Below, one piece after another: positions 1 through 6,512 of a DNA stretch of 36,016 nucleotides. Position 1 is the stretch's first letter; each line of letters opens with the position of its first letter. Source of the DNA: Candidatus Zhuqueibacterota bacterium (GTDB taxonomy: Bacteria; Zhuqueibacterota; Zhuqueibacteria; Zhuqueibacterales; Geothermadaptataceae); the NCBI GenBank assembly GCA_015491485.1, contig WFVT01000290.1, forward strand, positions 1 to 36,016, given 5' to 3'. A program made the translations under genes and the position numbers. Under the pieces are notes generated by a model. That model was not told the DNA's origin, made no database searches, and worked only from the letters and a program-made list of their open reading frames with translations.

Positions 1-2
1 GC

Positions 3-542
3 TGTAAAGAGAAAGCTTACCGGGAGAATCCCATCAATCCCTATAAAAAATGGATTACGGAATGGTATATTTCAGCCGGCGTAGAATCACGATATCTGCC
101 CGAAATTTATGATGCCATTCATCGGCGCCACGAACAAAGGCAATTGTGGGACACCCTCGAACCGAGTCTCCCTGATGTCCTGGTCAGGCTGCGGGAGCAA
201 GGCTTTAAGCTTGGCGTGATTTCCAACGCTGATGGTACCGTTCGGCAATTGCTGGAGGACTTCGAACTCGATCATTATTTCAAATGCATTCTCGATTCAA
301 CGGAAGTCGGCATTGAAAAACCGGATGCGCGGATTTTCTTCATGGCGGCCCAAATGCTGGGGGTGGTTCCGGAAGCGTGCGTGTACATCGGCGACCACTG
401 GCAGGTGGACGGGCAGGGCGCGTTGCATGCCGGCATGATTCCAGTTATTCTGGATCCGTTTGACGTTGGCAAGGAAATTCCCTGCCTGAAAATCCGGCGG
501 CTCATGGATATTCTCAAAGTCGTGCAGTTGGCGGAGGATTGA
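3..542 (+). CDS. HAD-family hydrolase, 3' part (5' end outside window)
   Basis: The reading frame is open from the first bases of the window to the stop at 542, so the TTG start at 144 in the ORF track is only an internal codon; the true start lies upstream. Visible HAD motifs are motif II (VISNADG), the motif III lysine in GIEKPDARIF, and motif IV as IGDHWQVDGQGA with the metal-binding acidic residues. The order and spacing fit subfamily IA phosphatases (YjjG / phosphoglycolate phosphatase-like), which hydrolyse small phosphorylated metabolites. Motif I (DxDGT) with the nucleophile is off the window, so activity cannot be confirmed. The substrate cannot be predicted from the sequence. Confidence 0.88.
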   Translation, partial: CKEKAYRENPINPYKKWITEWYISAGVESRYLPEIYDAIHRRHEQRQLWDTLEPSLPDVLVRLREQGFKLGVISNADGTVRQLLEDFELDHYFKCILDSTEVGIEKPDARIFFMAAQMLGVVPEACVYIGDHWQVDGQGALHAGMIPVILDPFDVGKEIPCLKIRRLMDILKVVQLAED

Positions 543-642
543 CAAAAATCCCTGCGGTGTCATCAACCGATGGCCCGGTTTTCAGCGGTTGCGGGCTTAA
601 CTGTATTAAATAAACTGGAAAATTCTATTCGCAAAATTTTGC

Positions 643-671
643 TTGCAAAGCGGTAAGGAGTTGATTATAAT
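643..671 (+). promoter_or_regulatory. Sigma-70-like promoter for the 752 gene
   Basis: A TTGCAA box (643-648) and a perfect TATAAT (666-671) are separated by exactly 17 bases. Transcription would start near 677-680, just before a long hairpin, leaving a leader of about 75 bases ahead of the ATG at 752. This is the best promoter-like match noticed in the window. It is a consensus match by eye, without experimental support. Confidence 0.6.
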
Positions 672-677
672 AAGTCG

Positions 678-751
678 AAACCCTTAGAGAGTGGCAAAGC
701 CCTCTTTGAGGGAAGTTAAAAGGGCAAGTTGAATCAACTCGGGACTTAAAG
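678..751 (+). promoter_or_regulatory. Structured 5' leader, possible cis-regulatory RNA
   Basis: CCCTTAGAGAG (681-691) pairs with CTCTTTGAGGG (702-712) over 11 positions, two of them G-U, and is capped by GGC-AAA-GCC after one bulged T. A second small hairpin, AGTTG-AAT-CAACT, lies at 727-739. GCCCT (699-703) could instead pair with AGGGC (721-725), which would break the first hairpin, so two exclusive folds are possible. No clear Shine-Dalgarno precedes the ATG at 752. The GCAAAGCC string and terminal GATGG recall c-di-GMP-I (GEMM) riboswitches, but the rest of that consensus is not there. It may be a leader of unknown type. Confidence 0.4.
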
Positions 752-1123
752 ATGGATTCTGATTCATCTTTACCGCGAAGTAGTTGCCTGAACCATTTGC
801 GTCGTTCTTTGTGGCTTATCACTGCTTTAGGGCTGCTCCTGTTTCTCGTCTTGCAAGCCAATACTGCCTTAGCCCACCATCAAAACGTTCTTCCGCTTCA
901 ACAGCACTATGCCGCGGAAGCGCCTTCGGCTGCTTTTGCCTCCGGGAATAATGCTGAAATACACTCTGCCGGAAGTCCCTATGAAGACGTTTCGTTCGCC
1001 TATCCTTATCCGCTGACTACGGTCGTTGTGGTTTTGCTTTTTATCGGCATGGTGGCCTGGCTGTTCTATCGTTCACGGTCTGAAGGTGGGCGCAAGACGC
1101 ATATGCGGCGCTGGGCGCGCTGA
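752..1123 (+). CDS. Hypothetical small membrane protein
   Basis: This 123-residue protein is not recognised as any family. A basic N-terminus (HLRRS) leads into a hydrophobic stretch at about residues 20-36 that ends at a plausible signal-peptidase site (NTALAHHQ). A polar, probably periplasmic stretch of about 50 residues follows, then a second hydrophobic helix (VVVVLLFIGMVAWLF) and a strongly basic tail. This predicts an inner-membrane protein with a cytoplasmic C-terminus. It stands alone between a HAD gene and a convergent minus-strand gene, and has its own promoter and structured leader. Start choice is uncertain because no ribosome-binding site is visible. Confidence 0.6.
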   Translation: MDSDSSLPRSSCLNHLRRSLWLITALGLLLFLVLQANTALAHHQNVLPLQQHYAAEAPSAAFASGNNAEIHSAGSPYEDVSFAYPYPLTTVVVVLLFIGMVAWLFYRSRSEGGRKTHMRRWAR

Positions 1124-1195
1124 GGGGCTGCTTCGGGATAATTCGCCGTGTCAGGCGGAATGGTTTGGAGCGGCCGCAGTTTGAAGTAAGAATGC

Positions 1196-1684
1196 CTACG
1201 CCGTTTTTCGGTTTTGAGGATGACGCAGATGGGAGTGAATTAAATCGGCTAATTCATACGGATGCCATGTGCTAAAGAAATATTTGCGCCCATTTTTTAA
1301 TTTCAATTCCACGCCGAGGCTGCGCCTGGCGATGAAGCCGATCGTCCCACGCAAATCCAATACGATCCCCCAGCCGAGAAAACGGGAAAACAGGTAAGGT
1401 TGCACCGAGATGCTTTCGATTTCATCCCATCGGATATGTTTCCGAAAGACACCGAAGCCAAAAGATATGCCGTCATTTTTAATGTGAATACTTAAGCTGC
1501 GAAAGTTATAAGCCGCAAAAACAAGTGCGAGAAAACTGACAAAGGCTGCCACCAGAATGAGAATAGGGGGGTGCAACCATAGAATTGCCGCAATTGCCAG
1601 CATCACATAGGCCCAAATCCCCAGCCAGACCAGATAACTAACCCACCTTTCCAGAGGCTGTCTGTCTTGAAATACCAGTGTCAT
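1196..1684 (-). CDS. Membrane protein with bacterial PH-like domain
   Basis: This 162-residue protein has two closely spaced transmembrane helices (about residues 16-36 and 40-60) followed by a roughly 95-residue beta-rich region. Phrases such as ISFGFGVFRKHIRWDEIESISV resemble the membrane-anchored bacterial PH domains (bPH, formerly DUF304 and relatives). The role of these proteins is mostly unknown; lipid or protein docking at the membrane is usual speculation. A strong GGAGG lies 4 bases before the ATG. The gene sits 74 bases downstream of the RNA methyltransferase on the same strand and may be the last gene of that operon. Family assignment is by general pattern, not by a diagnostic motif. 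Confidence 0.65.
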   Translation of the reverse strand: MTLVFQDRQPLERWVSYLVWLGIWAYVMLAIAAILWLHPPILILVAAFVSFLALVFAAYNFRSLSIHIKNDGISFGFGVFRKHIRWDEIESISVQPYLFSRFLGWGIVLDLRGTIGFIARRSLGVELKLKNGRKYFFSTWHPYELADLIHSHLRHPQNRKTA

Positions 1685-1758
1685 CGGACCTCCAAGCTGT
1701 TTAATGAAACTATTTCTATTTCAATTTGAAAACGACTCTATGCGCCGGGAGTTCCTTG

Positions 1759-2886
1759 TTAAAGGGTAAACCGCAAATAACGGCATTCGATAGGACCGTT
1801 GTACAAGACAAACCGCCGCGTCGGTTTAAGCCCGATGTGCCGCGCCAATTGGCGACTGCCGGTGAAGATGTAAGCCGTGTAACCTTTGAAGCGCCGTTTA
1901 AGCACGCTTCCTATCGTTTTATATAAATCCGCCAGAGAGGCTTGAGAGCCAAGACGCTCGCCATAAGGAGGGTTGCAGATGAGAATGCCACGAGCCCCCA
2001 CCGGTCGTATTTCATGAAATGCATGTTTTTCGAACTGAATATCCTGAAGCACTCCGGCCCGCTCCGCATTGGCGCGGGCAGCTTCCAGAACCTGATGGTC
2101 AATATCGGAGCCCAAAATCGGCGCCGGCGCGGCGGAAAGCTGACGCCGGCGCGCTTCCTCTGTGATGGATTGCCACAATCGACCATCAAAATTTCGCCAG
2201 TGCTGAAAGGCAAAATTGGAACGCAGCAGTCCTGGCGCGATCTGCCGTGCGATCAGCGCCGCTTCGATCGGTAATGTGCCGCTGCCGCACATGGGATCGA
2301 TCAGAGGTTGTTTTCCCGTGTATCCGGCAAGCATCAGCATTCCGGCGGCAAGTGCTTCGTTCAGAGGAGCAGCTCCTTTTTCGCTCCGGTAACCGCGCCG
2401 GTGCAGCGATTCGCCGGACATATCCAAATATAGTTGCCCCCAGTTGGCTTTCAAATAAACATTGATGCTGATGTCCGGAGAAGCGGTATTCACGTTGGGC
2501 CGCTGTTTGCATACCCGGCGAAACCGGTCGGCAACGGCGTCCTTGACCTTGAGCGCCACGTAATGCGAGTGGCGCAAAACGGAATCCCGCACATTGGCAT
2601 GCACGGCAAACGTTTTGTTCAGATCAAACCAGGTTTCCCAGGGAATGTCCAGCGCCTGATGGTACAGGTCATCCGCATTTGAAAGATGGAATTCTCGCAG
2701 CAACAACAAAACGCGAACGCCGGTGCGCAGCCATAAATTCGCACGGTATCCCGTTTCCAGCGGCCCGCGAAAAGCGACGCCTCCGGTTTGCACCTGAACA
2801 TCCCGTGCTCCGATGCTTTTAAGCTCGCCAGCGGCTAACGATTCCAGACCGCGTGCAGCGGGGACAAAATATTGGTATTCCTCCAA
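1759..2886 (-). CDS. THUMP-domain class I SAM-dependent RNA methyltransferase (YpsC/RlmL-N type)
   Basis: Predicted guanine-N2 RNA methyltransferase, by family acting on 23S rRNA. The 375-residue length matches the single-domain YpsC form rather than the long fused RlmL of enterobacteria. A THUMP/ferredoxin-like RNA-binding part covers about residues 1-160 and LHRRGYR (161-167) is the usual family linker. The Rossmann catalytic part carries the SAM-binding motif DPMCGSGT (near 198-204) and the catalytic NPPYGERLG (305-313). The only sensible start is a TTG two bases after the stop of the upstream S9 peptidase gene, with GAG as a weak ribosome-binding site. In the same frame a TGA closes off longer starts, so translational coupling is likely. 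Confidence 0.9.
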   Translation of the reverse strand: MEEYQYFVPAARGLESLAAGELKSIGARDVQVQTGGVAFRGPLETGYRANLWLRTGVRVLLLLREFHLSNADDLYHQALDIPWETWFDLNKTFAVHANVRDSVLRHSHYVALKVKDAVADRFRRVCKQRPNVNTASPDISINVYLKANWGQLYLDMSGESLHRRGYRSEKGAAPLNEALAAGMLMLAGYTGKQPLIDPMCGSGTLPIEAALIARQIAPGLLRSNFAFQHWRNFDGRLWQSITEEARRRQLSAAPAPILGSDIDHQVLEAARANAERAGVLQDIQFEKHAFHEIRPVGARGILICNPPYGERLGSQASLADLYKTIGSVLKRRFKGYTAYIFTGSRQLARHIGLKPTRRFVLYNGPIECRYLRFTL

Positions 2887-2888
2887 GA

Positions 2889-5294
2889 TTATCTCAAGGT
2901 TTCTTCAAACAATTTCAAAATGCGGCGGTATTCGTCCGTCCATGAGCTGGGTTCGCGGAACCCATGGCCTTCGAGGGGATATACGGCAAGCTCCCAATTT
3001 TCTTTGCCCAATTCGATCAACCGCTGTACCAGCCGGACCACGTCTTGAAAGTGAACGTTGGTATCGATCATACCGTGACAGATCAACAATCTGCCCTTCA
3101 AACCTTCCGCATGATAAATCGGGCTGCTGCGCCGGAAGGCAAGTGTATCCGCCTGAGGAATGTTTAAAATATTCGAAGTATATGGATGATTGTAATGCGC
3201 CCAATCGGTAACCGGCCGCAAGGCGGCGCCACACGCAAACACATCGGGTTGGGTGAACATAGCCATTAACGTGATGAATCCGCCATAGGAGCCGCCGTAA
3301 ATTCCGATGCGTTTGGGATCGACGCCGAATTCTTTGACCAGCCAGCGAGCCCCGTCAATCTGGTCATCGAGATCCTTGCCGCCCATGTGGCGGTAAATTG
3401 CGGTTCGCCAGTCCCGACCATAGCCGGCGCTGCCGCGATAATCGATATCGAGCACATAATAGCCGCGGTCGGCCAGGAGATTGTGGAACATGTATTCACG
3501 GAAATAACTGGACCACCATTTGTGGGCATTTTGCAAATACCCGGCGCCATGCACAAAAATCACCGCTGCTCCGTTGGGCGTCTCAGGCCGGTACAGCCGG
3601 GCATAGGGTTTAGCTCCATCGCGTGCCGGGATGCGCACAATTTCCGGGATGCGCCATTGGTAGCTGCGCCACTCTTCAGTCGTGGATTCCGTGAGTTGAC
3701 GGGCACGGGCGCCCGGTGCATTTTTTTGCAAATACAGTTCCGGCGGTTGATTGGAAAACGATCGGCGAATCAAAAGGTTTTTTTCATCGGGCGAGAGTAC
3801 CACATCGTTGCGGCCGGGAAGGCTGGTCAGCTTGACCATGTTGCCGCCATTGGCCGGCATCCGGTAAAAGTGTCTCTCGCCGGGATGTTCTTTATTGGCA
3901 TGAAAATACCAGTACTTTTTGTTTCGCGATAAAAACGGGTTGTAAATTTCAAACTCGCCCTGCGTCATAGCCGTTTTCTTTCGGGTGATCACATCATAAA
4001 CATAAAGGTGGCTGTAACCGGTTTCTTCACTGCAAAACCAGATTCGGCGGTTGTCCGGCATCCAGCCGACCTGTCCCGGTCGGCCCCAGCCAATGATATT
4101 CGGTCCTCCGATCCAGGCTTCATCATGTTGGTGTTCAAAAGGTTCCAATTGCCCAGAGGGCAAATGAAGCAGAGCCAACCAGCGGTCTTTGTTGTCATCC
4201 GAGGTAACGACCACAAAGGCGCGCCGACCATCCGGACTCCAGTAAGGCCCGTGAAACGTGACCGGTCTCGGCTTGGGTTTATCCGCCGATTTTTTCTTTT
4301 TAGCGTTTTGCTTTTTAGGAGGCACCGTGTAGGGCGGAACTTCAAAAATCCCTGGAAGTGAGTCCGGTTTTATGATGATCAGGGTATCGCGTTCAAGATC
4401 CACGAATGCAAATTTGCTGGTGCCCTGAGGGGCGCCGACCTTGGTACGCGCCGGAATGGTTTCTGTGAAACCGCTTTCGGTGACATAATTGGGGACCAGC
4501 GTTCTTTTGGCATTCGGATTCCGCTCAAACAGCCGCAAGGTAATGTATTTTCCGTCCGGCGAAAGTCGAGGGATTTGCACCGAAGCCTTGCCTACATAAA
4601 TGGTGGGCGGCCCGTTTTTAATTTGCTCACGGGCTTTTCTGCGACGATCCCGACGTTCTTTGCGTTTTTTCAATACCTGAAACAGCGACAGCTCTTCCTG
4701 TCTCAAAAATTTTTCCTGCTCAGTTTTCGGTTTCGGCTCCGGATCGGGTTTTTTCCCTTTTTTGAATTCCACCAACTGAGTAATCTGACCACTTTTCCGA
4801 TCCCAGCGGAACAGATTCCAGCCGCGCTGAAAAATCACAGCGTTTTCATCCAATGAAAATGTGGGATTGGATTCCCGTTCAGCCGTGCGGGTGATCTGCT
4901 GCAAGCGCTTTCGTTTCACGTCATATAAAAAGATATCACCGTCACGTTCGAAAAGCTTATAACGATAATCGCGGGAATACACGCCGCCGGCAGGTGGAAT
5001 GTTTCGAGTTTCCGGCAAAGGGACTTTTTCCGCCCGCAACGATTTTAAAGACATCCGGTAAAGCGAATCAGCATCGGCATTTTCAGGATTCCAGTAAAAA
5101 TAAATCCATTTTCCGTCCTCTGACCAAAAAGGGCGATTGGGGAAAGAGCCGATCCATTTCGGATCACGCATAATGGTGGCTACATCCAATTGCAAAGTCT
5201 GGGAAACGGCATGCGAGCTCAACCCGATGCCATAGAAAATAAAACACAAAAAGACAACGCTCCTGAGCAGCTTCCTGTAAAAATCCAGATGCAT
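2889..5294 (-). CDS. Secreted S9 family (prolyl oligopeptidase-like) peptidase
   Basis: This 801-residue protein begins with a signal peptide (hydrophobic run around residues 11-30). A WD/beta-propeller-like N-terminal region follows, with repeated SPDGKY/SPDGRR-type blades, and a C-terminal alpha/beta-hydrolase domain. The nucleophile is S669 in YGGSYGG, with D744 (MIDTNV) and H777 (EGHGF) completing the triad. The arrangement matches S9C acylaminoacyl/dipeptidyl peptidases that cut short peptides outside the cytoplasm. Two very basic, low-complexity stretches (about 180-230 and a KKQNAKKKKS segment) interrupt the propeller. An AAAGGAGG sits just before the ATG and fixes the start. It is the first gene of a unit with the methyltransferase. 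Confidence 0.93.
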   Translation of the reverse strand: MHLDFYRKLLRSVVFLCFIFYGIGLSSHAVSQTLQLDVATIMRDPKWIGSFPNRPFWSEDGKWIYFYWNPENADADSLYRMSLKSLRAEKVPLPETRNIPPAGGVYSRDYRYKLFERDGDIFLYDVKRKRLQQITRTAERESNPTFSLDENAVIFQRGWNLFRWDRKSGQITQLVEFKKGKKPDPEPKPKTEQEKFLRQEELSLFQVLKKRKERRDRRRKAREQIKNGPPTIYVGKASVQIPRLSPDGKYITLRLFERNPNAKRTLVPNYVTESGFTETIPARTKVGAPQGTSKFAFVDLERDTLIIIKPDSLPGIFEVPPYTVPPKKQNAKKKKSADKPKPRPVTFHGPYWSPDGRRAFVVVTSDDNKDRWLALLHLPSGQLEPFEHQHDEAWIGGPNIIGWGRPGQVGWMPDNRRIWFCSEETGYSHLYVYDVITRKKTAMTQGEFEIYNPFLSRNKKYWYFHANKEHPGERHFYRMPANGGNMVKLTSLPGRNDVVLSPDEKNLLIRRSFSNQPPELYLQKNAPGARARQLTESTTEEWRSYQWRIPEIVRIPARDGAKPYARLYRPETPNGAAVIFVHGAGYLQNAHKWWSSYFREYMFHNLLADRGYYVLDIDYRGSAGYGRDWRTAIYRHMGGKDLDDQIDGARWLVKEFGVDPKRIGIYGGSYGGFITLMAMFTQPDVFACGAALRPVTDWAHYNHPYTSNILNIPQADTLAFRRSSPIYHAEGLKGRLLICHGMIDTNVHFQDVVRLVQRLIELGKENWELAVYPLEGHGFREPSSWTDEYRRILKLFEETLR

Positions 5295-5673
5295 AGAGGT
5301 CCTCCTTTAATCAGGTACAGCGGTTGTCAAAAAAGAACCATTTCCGGGCGTCATTCATGGGCGTGATAAAAGCCTTAACCCATCCCTCCTTCATAAGCGC
5401 GATGATGGGGCTCGGGCCTGGTTTGCATGCTTTAAGCCATAGACGCGAAGCTTCCCTGAACGTTGCGCCCTTTTTAATAAAACCGCCCTTCTTACCGATG
5501 AAGCCGGTTGAAACATAAACATTGATGCCGTTGGAATCAAGCGAATCCGGCCGGAACATTTTTAGTTTTCTTAAAAATAACCGATATTTCAGAAAAGCCA
5601 AAAAAAGGTTTGGTGGTTCACGTGACGAAGGAGTGTTGTTTGGCATAGGCAGGCATTTCGGGGAGAAGACGGG
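5295..5673. other. Intergenic region between divergent S9 peptidase and response regulator genes
   Basis: This 379-base stretch must hold the divergent promoters of both neighbours, but no convincing -35/-10 pair was found. A 111-codon minus-strand ORF (5311-5646) almost fills it. That ORF has no ribosome-binding site, runs into the leader of the peptidase gene and resembles no family I know, so it is not called as a gene. Confidence 0.5.
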
Positions 5674-6270
5674 ATGCGGATACTAATTGCAGATGACTCC
5701 AAAATTTCACAGGAGATCCTGAGTGCCAATTTGAAAAAATGGGGACATGAGGTTGTTTTAGTCGAAAACGGCCAGGACGCTCTCGAAATTCTCAGCTCAA
5801 ACGATGCTCCAAAGCTGGCGGTGCTTGACTGGATGATGCCCAGGCTGGACGGTCTGACCGTATGCGAACGCATACGCGGGATGGGAAAAGATTCCATCTA
5901 CATCATTCTTTTAACCGCACGCGATAAAGAAGATGACATCATTGCCGGGCTTACCGCCGGAGCGGACGATTATATTACCAAACCGTTTAATCAAGGGGAA
6001 TTGCGCGCCCGATTGAATGTAGGCATCCGGGTGGTTCGGCTGCAGGAAAATCTCAATCGGCGAATCCGCGAACTTGAGAAAACCCTGTCGGAAGTCAAAG
6101 AACTTAAAGGACTTTTGCCGATCTGTTCCTATTGCAAAAGAATACGGAACGATCAGAATTACTGGCAACAGGTGGAATCCTTTCTTGGTGAGCACACCGA
6201 TGCTTCATTCAGCCACAGCATTTGTCCCGATTGTTATGAAAAACACGTCAAGTCCAACATGAAAACGTAA
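5674..6270 (+). CDS. Response regulator with C-terminal four-cysteine module
   Basis: The 198-residue protein starts with a complete receiver domain (residues 1-120). It has acidic pocket residues D7/D8, phosphoacceptor D52 in LDWMMP, T81 and K103 in ITKPFN. A coiled linker follows (about 120-147). The tail begins LPICSYCKRIRND and ends FSHSICPDCYEKH, giving two Cys-x2-Cys pairs. This tail recurs in many signalling proteins of environmental bacteria (after PAS, GAF or receiver domains) and probably binds metal, but its role is not established. There is no DNA-binding or enzymatic output domain. No histidine kinase lies in the window. GGGGAGAAG precedes the ATG. It probably works through protein contacts as a single-domain-like relay. 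Confidence 0.92.
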   Translation: MRILIADDSKISQEILSANLKKWGHEVVLVENGQDALEILSSNDAPKLAVLDWMMPRLDGLTVCERIRGMGKDSIYIILLTARDKEDDIIAGLTAGADDYITKPFNQGELRARLNVGIRVVRLQENLNRRIRELEKTLSEVKELKGLLPICSYCKRIRNDQNYWQQVESFLGEHTDASFSHSICPDCYEKHVKSNMKT

Positions 6271-6422
6271 TTTGCGGATTGTATCTGCACCACGGCTTAT
6301 TCGGATTCAAGATAGGCATAAAGTGTTTTTCCTTTCTCAGTCCAACCGGCTGCCTCTTGTTTTTCCTGTAGATTTTTCCAATTTAAATATTATATTCTGC
6401 ATGTTCCCCGAATTCACTAAAA

Positions 6423-6442
6423 ACGGAAGACCGACCTTCCGT
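6423..6442. repeat. Short inverted repeat upstream of the M16 gene
   Basis: ACGGAAG (6423-6429) and CTTCCGT (6436-6442) form a perfect 7-bp stem around a 6-base loop. Read on the minus strand the hairpin is followed by TTTTTA, so it could act as a weak terminator against antisense transcription. It could also be an operator in the M16 leader. Evidence is structural only. Confidence 0.3.
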
Positions 6443-6512
6443 AAATACTATCTTTTTCTGAATCCGTTGGAAATAAATGGCAATGATACATTCTAAACGC
6501 AGGAGTGCGGCT

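Noticed and set aside
678-751. Canonical c-di-GMP-I (GEMM) riboswitch
   Set aside because: Only the GCAAAGCC string and terminal GATGG match; the GAAA tetraloop/receptor and second-stem layout are missing, so only an unclassified leader is reported.
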